Shown: positions 12,548 to 23,389 of the stretch, one piece after another
How positions within the stretch are numbered: the stretch's first letter is position 1
How the letters are laid out: each line of letters begins with the position of its first letter
Assembly: GCA_003952965.2 (NCBI GenBank)
Contig: CM025856.1
Coordinates: forward strand, 28,496,011-28,560,010
Direction of reading: 5' to 3'
DNA length: 64,000 nucleotides
Source of the DNA: Morella rubra
Lineage: Eukaryota > Streptophyta > Magnoliopsida > Fagales > Myricaceae
Program-made: the position numbers and the translations under genes
The notes under the pieces: model-generated
What the model saw: only the letters and a program-made list of their open reading frames with translations
What the model was told of the DNA's origin: nothing
The model's database searches: none

Positions 12548-13702
12548 CTAGCAAGAGCATGCAGATAATTTCTTCATCTCACTAATTTCCAAGTCTGCCC
12601 CCTGAATAACCTCAATCGTTGATCCTTTAAGCTCCGCCGCGTCGACACCGTTCAATTTTCGATTGCCACATTCCAAAGTCTTTTTCGATATCACTCCATA
12701 AATTTCTTCTAGCAGCCTGAAAAATGCACTGTCCACATTGTCACCACTGAGGGCTGATGTCTCGGAGAAAAACAGGCCTTGGTTCTCTGCAAACTCAATG
12801 GCGTCTTCTGTGGGCACGGCCCTTAGGTCCACAAGATCGGCTTTGTTCCCGATGAGAGTGATCACTATGGATTTGTCAGCATGGGCTCGGAGCTCCTCTA
12901 CCCACCTGGCCACATGATCAAAGCTGGGTCTTTTGGTGATGTCGTAGACTACCATGGCCCCTAGGGCACCCCTGTAGTATGCACTCGTGACGGCCCTGTA
13001 CCTATGAAATTGATTTACAGAAATTTCAACAAAGCAGAATTTTTCATTGGAAGTCATTTTGCAGCAAGGAATAATGATTTCCCGAAACTTGTTTGAACTG
13101 CTAAATTTAGATCGATATCTCTGAAAACATTCAGCAAACCCGAAAAAAACGAAACTGAGTACCGAAACTCAAGTTTTAGTAGAACCCTTGATTTCTAGGC
13201 CATGTTTTAGCAGTGAACATCACTGATAAATGCGAATATGGTCTTGAAACAAAAGATTTGCCCAGGGGTGTCGGTAATCCACTTCTGTGTGCACAAACAG
13301 CTCTATGTAGTTTTGTGTATGAGTCAATGCCTCAATTGTCCTTCAGATTCAAACTCGCAGAAACTCTAAAGACTCATAAATAAGATGTCAAAAGAAATGA
13401 TTTCGCTGTGTTTGGGAGACAGAGAGAAAGAGATCAGTAGCAGCAAACCTTTCTTGGCCAGCAGTATCCCAGATCTGGGCCTTGATGACTTTACCTTTGA
13501 TGGTGACAGTCCTGGTCTGGAACTCAACCCCAATGGTGGACTTGGAGTCCAAGCAGAACTCGTTCTTAGTGAACCTGGACAGTAGCTGACTCTTCCCCAC
13601 CGCAGAGTCTCCAATCACAACCACCTTGAAAACATAATCAATTTTCTCTTGCTCATTTTCTTGGAAACTCTCCTTATCAATCCCATTCATTTCTTGATTC
13701 AT
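12548..13702 (-). CDS. RABA3: Rab GTPase, RABA3 type (two exons)
   Basis: Exon 1 is 13702-13449 and exon 2 is 13001-12548. The intron 13448-13002 has GT-AG ends, and the join restores the conserved GQERYRAVT. The protein has 235 residues. Nucleotide-binding motifs are all present: GDSAVGKS at 31-38, switch-I Thr56 in STIGVEF, WDTAGQ at 78-83 with the catalytic Gln, NKAD at 137-140 and ETSAL at 165-169. The last residues, CSC, form the CxC double-geranylgeranylation site. The acidic N-terminal extension, [14 protein letters not shown] and the C-terminal DLE-S stretch match RABA3 better than other RABA groups. RABA proteins steer post-Golgi and recycling-endosome traffic to the plasma membrane and cell plate. 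The start at 13702 is preferred over an upstream ATG at 13741 because it gives the family-like MNxEM start. It appears intact. Confidence 0.93.
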
Positions 13703-14430
13703 TTCCACGAACCAAATCACCAAGAGTTGGAGGTATATCAAATGCTGAGGTCAGTGCCAGTTCGCTGGAACTTGATCTTGGTCTTTCGCCTTTTAGTCTT
13801 GGAAGTAAGTAGGAGTAATGATCAAAAAAGAAAAGAGGGAGTAGACAAAGATGTGCCTGACAAGACGGGGTTCCCAGAGTATTAGTGAAAAAGGGAGCAA
13901 TGTATGAAAAATGGTCTTGTCCTTGTCTGCCCTTTAATGCTTTTATCTCAGTGGACGTACGTACCATTAATGCATTATTTCTTTTGCGTGGAATGATTGA
14001 GAATGATTTGGGGCTAGCTCAACGCTGTCTGCCAAAAGCCGTAGTAGTTTAATTTTGTTAATGGGATTAGGAAAAATGGATTAGGAATTGGATCTTGGGG
14101 GTGTAGTTTAGAGTGCCCGGGCAACCTGCTCAAAGAGTCAAGTCTTTGCTCTTGGCTCTTGGCTCTTGGCTCCTGGCGTAATCTACGGGATGATCCCATG
14201 CAAGTGACCGAGATGCACCTCTCCTAATCATTCTTAGGGAGGTGTAACAACGTTGCTCTCATCGTCAAAACCCAAAGCGGTAGGTGTAATTTAAAAAGAG
14301 AGATATAAACTAATCTTAATTTTTATTTTAAAAGCTAAAGGATAGAAGTTATTTTTGAATTTAAAAATTCTGAGATAGCCATCTAATACTATGTTTGAAT
14401 TTAAAAGTAATGGAATAGAGATATAATTTA
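13703..14430. other. Upstream region of RABA3 gene
   Basis: This should hold the promoter and 5' UTR of the minus-strand RABA3 gene. I see no other gene. A short direct repeat of TCTTGGC units occurs at about 14147-14175. Confidence 0.4.
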
Positions 14431-14771
14431 GGGTTAATTGCACCGTAGATCCTTGTGGTATCATCTTTTTATAAATTAGTTTTTGTGGTATCACTTTCTA
14501 TAAATAGGTCTTTATAGTCATCCTTCTAGGTAAAAGTTAATCCTTTCGTCCATCAGGCGTTAACACACTATAACTTTCAGCGGTCGATTCATTCATGCGC
14601 GGTCGACTGACTCATCGTGCATCTCATTCTGTTAGTGTGTTAACGCTTGATGGACGGAGGGACTAATTTTTTACTAAAAGGGTGACCACATGAACCTGTT
14701 TGTAGAAAGTGATACCACAGGACTAATTTGTAAAAAGGTGATACCATAGGGACTTACAGTGCAATTAACCC
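14431..14771. mobile_element. Mutator-type foldback MITE (341 bp)
   Basis: The ends are GGGTTAATTGCAC and its inverted form GTGCAATTAACCC. They are flanked by the perfect 9-bp direct repeat TATAATTTA at 14422-14430 and 14772-14780. The two arms pair over about 150 bases each; for example GTCCATCAGGCGTTAACACA on the left pairs with TGTGTTAACGCTTGATGGAC on the right. The 9-bp duplication and long terminal inverted repeats place it with Mutator-like elements. It is non-coding. Confidence 0.85.
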
Positions 14772-14780
14772 TATAATTTA

Positions 14781-16315
14781 TTTATGCTTGAATTTAAAAG
14801 TATATGAATTCTATCTTTTGTTTGAATTTAAAAGTTGTAGAGATTGAAATACTTAATAAATAATAAATACATGTAGTATATTGAAGGCTAAAATTTAAGT
14901 TGAGATGGTTCCACCGGAGGCTAAAATTTAGGTTGAAGTCATAAATAATAACTAAAACTCCATGTTAAGTCTTGATTTAGGTTCCGAGTGATTGTTGGGC
15001 AATTATTTGAAAAGCTTTGGTTAAGTATGTGAAAATTAAGTGCAAAATGTTAGATTCTTTTGCGAATCAAAAATGTTAATTTGGAAATATGTTATTGTGC
15101 AAAATTAAATTCTTTTATATTGGAAACGTGAGATTTTAAACTTGCACTATCTTTTTATATTATTTTGATGTGGGAATTGTGCAAATTTTGATAATATGGA
15201 ATTATTGGGATTTCATGAACTCATTTGAAATATTTGGCTTGAAATGTTAGAATACTAGAACTTTGATTTGTGAGCCTACTATGAACACTATCATTGTACT
15301 TTTAATAATATTGTCTTTGTGACATTTGAGTGTTTGTGACAATTCTGTACCTCTCATGGTAAGTTGAGATTTGTATGACCAATTTGATACTCTTATGGTA
15401 TTTGAGGTCTTTGTGACTGTTGGAGTTTTATGATCGTTGGGGTCTGTGTGACCGTTGGTAATTTCCTATGTTGCATGGCTTTGGATATATATTTTTTTCA
15501 ACTTAAATTTTTTGGTATGACATACGATTTTTTTCAACTTTGATCATTGTAATAAAATTGTCATTTTTCTCTACCTATTGTCTTGCTACTTATTGAGCTA
15601 ATGATAGGAGAGTATTTTTGGAGATTAATTTTTAAAAGTCTTTATTTTAATTCTTTTGGGAGACATTGGTCCGTGTTGGAAAATATTGAATATGCTATAA
15701 TGTTATTTTCAAGGTACTTACTAAGGTTTTAAGGATAGATGTTTTTGGCATTTTGTTGTTTATGAATAATGTTGGTTTTTGAACCAGTTTATGACTATCC
15801 CGTTAAGACTTTGAACAGTAGATTAATCAAAAATTTAAGGTGATGTTTGATTATAAGAAGAAATGTTTCATTTCTTTATAAATTTGTTAGAAAGTAAAAA
15901 CAATTTACAATCAAATAAAAAAATTTCAAAAAATTTCGCACAAACTTCAATACTTGTTTACACAAATTTTAGGAGTGTTCACACAAACTCTATTAAATTT
16001 TCATTAAAAAAAATTCCATCAAATTATCTATCCATACTTCTTCACAAAACTTCTATAATTTTTTGTAAAGCAAATTTATCAAATCATCTATCTTTACATA
16101 TTTTCACAAACTCTCATAAAGATTAATCTACAATTAAACATCCTTAAACTTTTCACATACTTTTCATACACTCATATATAAAGTTTATTTCTCAAAATTT
16201 TATAATAAAAAATTGAAATATGTAAGTTTTTAGCTTGACAAACATCAATTAAATTATGGAGTTGATATTGTTTCAAAAAAGGCTTAATTAGTCTACTAAT
16301 CCTTAGGGTATGGTT
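14781..16315. other. Intergenic with AT-rich dispersed repeat
   Basis: No gene recognised. From about 15838 to 16160 lies an A/C-rich stretch that starts GGTGATGTTTGATTATAAG and repeats phrases such as TTCACACAAACT. Similar but diverged stretches lie at 40280-40600 and, in opposite orientation, at 55400-55900, so it is probably an old transposon family. Confidence 0.45.
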
Positions 16316-16765
16316 GGATCTCATCATTAGGGTTTATTTCATCCGAAGGAATCTTTCATGTCCTGGAATGGTCATTCCTTTAGCTCGGTTGACCGGTTAA
16401 TGAAAATAAATCTTAAGTGGCTAACGGTGACACGTTACTACCAATCACCAGTAATCATGTGTTCTTAAGTCACTCTAACTACCAAGTTGGACTAGTGGCT
16501 GTTAATTGAAAACTCATATCAAATAGTTTACAACACTTGGACTCAAACCGTCACGCTGGATAGGTTTTTTGTAAAGACAATGCATATTTAAATGATTTGG
16601 GGATACATGGTTGCTTGTAATTGGTGGTTCATATCCTGTTAGCCACACAAGATTTATTCCATTCATTGAAGGGCCAATTGAGTTGACAAATGAGAACTTT
16701 AGGATAAGGAGTACTTGAGCACTAGTATAGAATGAAATAAATCTTAGAGATCCGTGTGTAAGAGT
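16316..16765. mobile_element. Foldback element, old
   Basis: Left-hand phrases GGATCTCATCATTAGGGTTT and AATAAATCTTAAGTGGCTAA are mirrored by the reverse complements of right-hand phrases (AATAAATCTTAGAGATCC and GTTAGCCACACAAGATTTAT). The repeats are imperfect, so the insertion is old. No target duplication could be fixed and there is no coding content. Confidence 0.5.
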
Positions 16766-18045
16766 TTGACACATAACAGCTCGATGCCACAAATTTTTTA
16801 ATTATCTATATAGAAAGATTTAATGATATTTTTGTTTCTCAAATGAGATTTTGGATTCCACTCGTAAAGGATATATTAGATGTTAAAAGTGGTAGAATTA
16901 AAAGATTTCAGCTTTAGTACTCCAAAGATTGAAACATTCCCTCAACGTTAGCAAATGCATCGAATGAAAGCTGGCTCCAAATGCCTATCAATTGACCTGG
17001 GAGGATTGTGGACTTGGGCCCTGACCCCTTGACCAAACCAAACAATACACGAAACTTCTTAAAGCCGAAACTGCCTTGTGTTGCCTTGACAGATGGGTTC
17101 CCTCAAGTTCTGATCTTTTTGCACCGACAAATTTGTGCCTCGTGGAACTCCTAGGAGCAATGGCAAGGCCCCACAGGCTGAAGGGGAATATCAATGAATG
17201 AGTGGGAACACCAACCATGCTTATTAGGTGTACCATAAATGCTACTTAGAAAAAGAAAAAAGAAAAAAAAAAAAAAAGGTGTACCATAAATGAAAATTTG
17301 GTACGCATAAGTGGACCACAATTGTAAAGTAGAATGGTGTAAGGGGCGGCGAGTCGACGACTCAATACTGTGTAAAGAGATGGCAAATCGAATTCCCAGT
17401 TGTTGTAGCCAAACTTTTCGTGGTCATTCCAGTCGCACATGCCTGATCACACCCAATAATAGTATGCCATGTGTCCCAAAAATAAAATATAAATATAAAT
17501 TTTATAAATTATAAATTTAATTTAGTTTAAACTTAAATTTTAACTCTAGGTTGTGTTTGTTTCGGAGCAGAAGAAACTAAGAAAATATTTACAGATAAAA
17601 ATTTTGCAGGAAAAATTAATCAAGTTTGGATGTTTGACTAATTTTTTTGAAAATGATCGTGTATTGTTTGGTTGTCACTTGAAAATTTAAAGAATATTTT
17701 GTAATAATTACAATTTGTCCTTATCAATAGAGATATTAAAAACAAGGAAAAAAAATATGTGTATCACAATACTTTTATACTTTATGCCATTTTAGAATTG
17801 ACACTTGGTGCTTTATATTTTTTAATTTTGAGACTTGTGGTTCCTCCATTTATGATTCTAAGTTCTACTTGTTTTGCCGTATATGTATGAAAAAGTCATA
17901 TTTGATATGTTTTCACATTTCAGACATATTAGTTGCATATATTTTTTTTTTTTTTAAATAATAATTAGATCATTTACACATAAACAAATAAATAATAATA
18001 ATAATAGATAAAAATATAAAATATATTTTTTTATTTTAAAAAAAT

Positions 18046-18200
18046 TCAAATGGGACAGATTTGCCCCTTTATGTGAGGTAGAGGTGACTGATGGTTTGAA
18101 TTAACTAAGATTGAGGATAAGAAGATTGACAAAGAATTGAACAATTTGAAATAGTTGTCCCTCTCCGTACTTTTTAATAATATGATTCCAACTACTAGAA
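18046..18200. repeat. Dispersed repeat, copy 1
   Basis: The phrases GGACAGATTTGCCCCTTTAT, GTGAGGTAGAGGTGACT, TTTGAATTAACTAAGATTGA and GGATAAGAAGATTGACAAAG recur with about 80-85% similarity at 39970-40080. The left flank at about 17550 begins GGTTGTGTTTGTTTCG, and the end of the other copy carries a matching inverted GAAAACAAACCCAGCC at 40243-40258, which suggests a DNA transposon with terminal inverted repeats. Confidence 0.6.
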
Positions 18201-19077
18201 GCAAAGGTGATGAATGGTCGAATTGGATTTGCAATTTCAGTAAATGCCGCGTGTCAATCCCCTAACATCACATCACTTATTATGATAATTTCCCTAACTC
18301 AATCTCTCCCTGAAGTGGCCGACTCCCCCCTTGCTATTGGGCTTTCTTTTCAAGCTCAATCTAAGTCCAATGATTCGAATATATTTCCAAATTCAATTTG
18401 AATATCTAGAAAGATCGTAAATTAATTCAGACCTAAAAGTTTCTAAAAGCCTACCAAAAAAAAGTTCCAGCCCTTCTAGCTAAGCCTGATAACTGGTTAA
18501 GAATAAACCCAACCCTTTTAAACCGAAGTCTAATCTCTAAAGGGTCCAATGGATCATCAAATAGTTTAAGCATAATTGCTCTAAAAGCCCACAAGTATAA
18601 TACTCCACTTAAATCTAGATATTAAGCCGAAAGGCCGGTCCACCCAAGAAATTCAAATCACGTTTTTTTGTTTTTTGTTTTTTTAACAAGCTAAGGTTGT
18701 TGTTACAATTTCATTTTCTAAAGGGTCCAAATTAGTCCTTTAGATTAAACAAAAAGTTAATAACAAAGAGCAATAATTAATAGTAAAAGCATAAATTAGA
18801 AACAAACAATATTATTAATAAAGGTACATAATTTTAAATAAAATAAGTAATTAGTAACAAAACATATAATTAAACCAAATGAATTATACAGTTAAAGATA
18901 ATTAAATAGGAGGCTTCAACAAACGTCTCAATCACTCCATCATCGACTTCGCACGAGTTTTATGACCTTTTTAGGTCCGGCGTTACTCTATATTGCCTAT
19001 TAACGCGAACGTAGCCTTTCCTTCGATGTCGCCTCTACAGGTTTGAAGTAAAACGATATGCCTCAACTATTGGCATC
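18201..19077. other. Upstream region of PPR gene
   Basis: Spacer with no gene seen. The last 150 bases are richer in G and C and probably hold the PPR promoter and leader. Confidence 0.4.
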
Positions 19078-20685
19078 ATGTTGTCTAATCTACTCTCCGA
19101 GCAAAGAGAGAGGCCTCTTAGTGTTACGTCACGGCCTCTCGCCACCGCCACCTCACGATCATCTTATTCTCCAGCGGCGATCCTGACCATATCCACCTTC
19201 AATCCTACTCACCCCCGCTCGACAGCGGCTTTACCCCAAACGCCTCGTCTCCACACCCGCCAGCAAAATATCGACCTCGCCCTCCAAATCTTCCACTATG
19301 CCGCTAAATTCCACCCGGGTTTTTCTCACAATTACGATACCTATCATGCCATCATCCGACGCCTCTCGCGCGCCCGGGAATTTGAACCCGTCGAGTCCTT
19401 GCTCTCGGAGCTGCGTCGTTCTGAAATCAAATGCGGTGAGAACCTTTTCATCGATGTTATTCGAAGTTACGGCCTCGCGAGCCGACCTGATTCCGCCTTA
19501 AAAACCTTCATACGGATCGAAAAGTTCGGTGTTCAGCGCTCGGTGAGGTCGTTGAACACTTTGTTAAACGCTTTGGTTCAAAACAAGCGGTACGCTTTGG
19601 TGCACGTACTGTTCAAGAACAGTAAAGCGAGATTTGGGGTCACGCCAAATGTCTTCACGTGTAACATTTTGGTCAAAGCCTTGTGTAAGAAGAATGATGT
19701 GGAGGGTGCGGTTAAGGTGCTCGATGAAATGCCTGCAATGGGAATGGTAGCTAATTTGGTTACGTACACAACGATTTTAGGTGGGTATGTTGCACGCGGT
19801 GATATGGATAGTGCGAGGCGGGTTTTTGGTGAAGTTTTGGACAGAGGTTGGGTGCCCGATGCAACGACGTACACAGTTTTGATGGATGGGTTCTGTAAGC
19901 TAGGAAGGTTGGTTGATGCAATAAAGGTAATGGATGACATGGAGGAGAACGGGATCCAGCCGAATGAGGTTACTTATGGCGTCATTATTGAGGCTTACTG
20001 TAAAGATAAAAAGTCTGGTGAAGCACGTAACTTGCTTGATGATATGCTCGATAAGAAGTATATACCTAGCTCGACACTATGCTGCAAGGTTATTGATGTG
20101 TTGTGCGAAGAAGGAAAGGTTGAGGATGCATGTCAGTTGTGGAAGAGGCTTCTGAAAAAGAATGTTACGCCAGATAATGCTATATCAAGTACACTTATAC
20201 ATTGGCTTTGTAAGAAGGGGCAGATATGGGAAGCTAGGAAATTGTTTGACGAGTTTGAGAAGGGTTCCATTCCGAGTGTTTTGACGTATAATATGCTTAT
20301 AGCAGGGATGTGTGAGAGAGGGGGGTTGTGTGAGGCAGGGAGGCTGTGGGATGACATGGTGGAAAAAGGATGTGCTCCTAATGATTTTACTTATAACATG
20401 CTGATTAAGGGCTTTTGCAAGGTTGGCAATGCAAAGGAAGGGATTAGAATCCTGGAGGAGATGTTGGAGAAAGGATGTTTGCCAAACAAGTGGACTTACT
20501 CGATATTGATTAAGGGGCTTAATGACTCAGGAAAGGAAGAGGAAGTCATAAATGTTCTTTCAATGGCCATGTCAAATGAAGGAATTGGTAGGGAGACTTG
20601 GGATTTTCTCTTTGCTGAGATGATTGATAATCTTGATAGTGGGACATGTGATCTTAATAGAATACTGATGGAGAGTGTTTCTTAG
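19078..20685 (+). CDS. P-class pentatricopeptide repeat protein, probably mitochondrial (At5g16420-like)
   Basis: This intronless gene encodes 535 residues. The first 60 are rich in Ser, Thr, Arg and Ala with almost no acids, as in a mitochondrial or plastid transit peptide. From about residue 85 to 505 lie some eleven 35-residue PPR motifs, recognisable by repeated signatures such as PNVFTCNILVKALCK, PDATTYTVLMDGFCK, PNEVTYGVIIEAYCK, PSVLTYNMLIAGMCE and PNDFTYNMLIKGFCK. There is no E, DYW or SMR extension, so it is a pure P-class protein. Such proteins bind one organelle RNA each and stabilise, process or help translate it. The RNA target can in principle be predicted from the two code residues of each repeat. 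The length and lack of introns fit the At5g16420 group; that orthology is from memory. Confidence 0.93.
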   Translation: MLSNLLSEQRERPLSVTSRPLATATSRSSYSPAAILTISTFNPTHPRSTAALPQTPRLHTRQQNIDLALQIFHYAAKFHPGFSHNYDTYHAIIRRLSRAREFEPVESLLSELRRSEIKCGENLFIDVIRSYGLASRPDSALKTFIRIEKFGVQRSVRSLNTLLNALVQNKRYALVHVLFKNSKARFGVTPNVFTCNILVKALCKKNDVEGAVKVLDEMPAMGMVANLVTYTTILGGYVARGDMDSARRVFGEVLDRGWVPDATTYTVLMDGFCKLGRLVDAIKVMDDMEENGIQPNEVTYGVIIEAYCKDKKSGEARNLLDDMLDKKYIPSSTLCCKVIDVLCEEGKVEDACQLWKRLLKKNVTPDNAISSTLIHWLCKKGQIWEARKLFDEFEKGSIPSVLTYNMLIAGMCERGGLCEAGRLWDDMVEKGCAPNDFTYNMLIKGFCKVGNAKEGIRILEEMLEKGCLPNKWTYSILIKGLNDSGKEEEVINVLSMAMSNEGIGRETWDFLFAEMIDNLDSGTCDLNRILMESVS

Positions 20686-22659
20686 AAGTTCATTGGATAT
20701 TGAGACAGGCTGAGGGACATCACGGTTGTCATGGAACTGTTTTTGAGATAATCCAGGGGTAATATAAGGGTTATCCAAGTCATAGACTCCGACCCTAGCG
20801 AGAAATACCTTGTCTCTCCCCCTACACTCCACAGTATCTCAGGCCTAACAGAGAGGTGACAGAGGCAAGGAGAAGAAAAGGGGGGGAGGGGGGGTTGTGT
20901 TGTTGGCAAAGATGTCACAACGAATTTACCCTGCCTAGCTATCATCAAATAGTTGGTCATGCACATTAATGGAACTATTGTGTTTGTGCTGCCTTTGTCC
21001 GATACACTATCCTGAATTGGTTCTCATATTGAGCGGGTTTCTTAATGAGCACGTCAATTATCAGAGAAGTGAATACCGAAGATTGTTTACCATTGATGAT
21101 TTTTCTGGAGAATGTTCTTGACAGTAGCTGAGCAGTTCGTCCCTAATCATTGATCTGAGCAGGTCAAGCAAGAAAGTGGTTTTATTGTGAACTTTCAGAA
21201 TGTTACAGTTCTGGTAATGTCCAGAATACGAGTGGTCTGTGCTGTTAAGAGATCTCAGGGCATTGAAATGGTAGGGGAAATATTGTCTTTCTGCATGGAA
21301 TTAGTCTCTGGCTAAAGGTGTGTCTACCGATCTTTTAAGACCTTGAAAGCTATTTTTTGTTGGTACTTGATCAGGAATCACTGCAAGCAATTCCTACCAA
21401 GGCATTCCTCTGGATAATTTCACATGACATATTTTAATCACTTAGTATATGCATGAAAATTTCCGCATCGGAAAAATCAAGCAGGGCTCTCAACACAGAT
21501 CGCGTCCCTGAGAAGGTTTTTTAACCTGCCAGTGAAAAGCATTTGCCTTATATTTTTGGTAAGTCCCCAACATTGCTAGCTAGCTTACAATAAAATCCCC
21601 TTGAGAAACAAGTATATCCACATCCTTAACAGTGTGATGCGACCAATTATATAGCTGTCCCATTTGTGTCGTATTATGGCTCAAAGTTTTATTTGCCCTT
21701 TTTGATGCTGTTGTTGGTCGCTTGTTCTTCGCTTCATCTTATGTCCGTGTGTTGTACGAGTGATTGTAAAGCATATTCTATGTTTGTCATTTGGGGGCAA
21801 CTCTAGAGCATATTCATCTCCTCTTCCTCTTTTTTTTTTTGGTCGTAATATGCTATTTGTAATCTCCCCATCAAAAACAAAAAAAGAAAAAAGCACCAAA
21901 ACTGTGCGTTCCTTTTAGTGAAGTTATCCCTTCCGCAGAGCCTACGGCACGCCGTTCTTCTCTGGTTCGTTGCTTTCCCGATTTCTCCTTTTTTTTTTTT
22001 TTTTTTTTTGTTATTTGCAAAAATTTCAAATCTCTCTTTTAAAATTTAGGAGTAAAGTCACTTTGAACCTTCAAACTATTATTCAAATATCAAAGAGGAG
22101 TTCAAATTATCAATTTTGACATATTAAACCCCCTAACTTCTTTAACTATTAATTTGAGCCTTCCGTCTAATTTTTCTGTCCAAACTGATTGAATAACGAT
22201 CACGTGAGCAGTATGTGTCATTTTTAAATGAAAATAGAAAAATTTGCCCTCGCTTTAAAAATGACAATTTTTTTTTCCTAAGCACTTTAAAAATGACAAC
22301 TTATTGAAGAACATTCAATCCCATTTTCTCTTACACTGAACACGGACCAGCAAAAACATTATATAGCACACAACATAAAGGAAGCTATGGAAACCCACTT
22401 CTGGCCATAAATCGGCGGAGAAACCCGAACACCGAATAGGGGAATCCATCTCTGGTTGCATCATATTTGTCGTCAAGGGGGTCCTAGCGAGTGGGGTTGG
22501 AGTGGGAAGTTTGTTATTTGTGGTGAAAATGGTGGGAAGCTTGAGGTGTCCCATCAATGCTTTGTGGTGTTCGAGGGAATATAGAAAGAGACATATAAGA
22601 AAGAGATGAATCAAGAAGATGGTGATGTTGCCGATGAGAAGCCCAAGTAAACATTTCTT
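20686..22659. other. Intergenic after PPR gene
   Basis: The first part is probably the PPR 3' UTR. A degraded MITE-like stretch with phrases such as CAAACTATTATTCAAATATC lies at 22040-22280. A minus-strand open frame at 22315-22791 runs through a homopolymer and is not convincing as a gene. Confidence 0.4.
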
Positions 22660-22686
22660 CCCCCCCCCCCCCCCCCCCCCCCCCCC
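22660..22686. repeat. Poly-C tract (27 nt)
   Basis: An uninterrupted run of 27 C residues. It can form i-motif or G-quadruplex structures and is a place where assemblies often have the wrong length. Confidence 0.95.
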
Positions 22687-22831
22687 ATCTTTTTCAGTGT
22701 TGGCTGGGGGTTCGAAGATTTGAAGAGAAGGTATAGAGAGAGAAAGAGAGTGACAAGTGGGAAAGATCAGTTTTTTGTGAGTGATAAGCAAGACATTAGG
22801 TGGGTTTAGGCTAGGAGGCTTTGCTTTGTGT

Positions 22832-22903
22832 TGTTAAACAATTATATTGAATATTTCATCAATAGGATCTTTGAATCATCATGTTCTTCACAAATGCGAT
22901 ACA
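22832..22903 (-). repeat. 3' LTR remnant of the copia element
   Basis: The 72 bases from TGTTAAACAATT to the phrase CAAATGCGATA match the start of 28557-28924 with about two differences, then similarity ends abruptly. The U3 part and the polypurine tract that should lie at higher coordinates were not found. Confidence 0.8.
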
Positions 22904-23389
22904 CTCATAAAACAAAAATTTCGTTTTTGCCATTCACAAATTTTGAAAATTTCATAAAACGACTCTAATGGGTTTATAACAAAAAACTATACACGTGCAT
23001 GCTTTATTTGTAAAAAAACTTTCCTGGTCCAAAATACTTCATATGAGTTCCATTATATCAATGTCAAACTAACTACCAATGCTAGTCATGGCGGTCATCT
23101 GTTATATTAAGAACAGAGTTCCTTCCATGTACCACAACACTTGCAGCTTCACTCAACATGATCTTTACTAGTGATTATCAAGGCCAATACAATAATGCCT
23201 TTAGTTCAAATTCATGTCTATTTCAGATAATTTTCTTGCCATCATGCATTCACACCTTTCAATGTACATAAAATGAAACAAGAAAACAAAAACAACTATA
23301 ATGGATATCCACATATGTCCAAAAGAAAGTATGTAATATATCAACAAACTTCACTAACATGTTCACTTCATGAGCGAACTCATAAGGCC

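Noticed and set aside
22315..22791. 158-residue minus-strand frame with a poly-Gly run and a hydrophobic segment
   Set aside because: The frame depends on the length of the 27-nt C tract, has no recognisable domain and no clear gene context.
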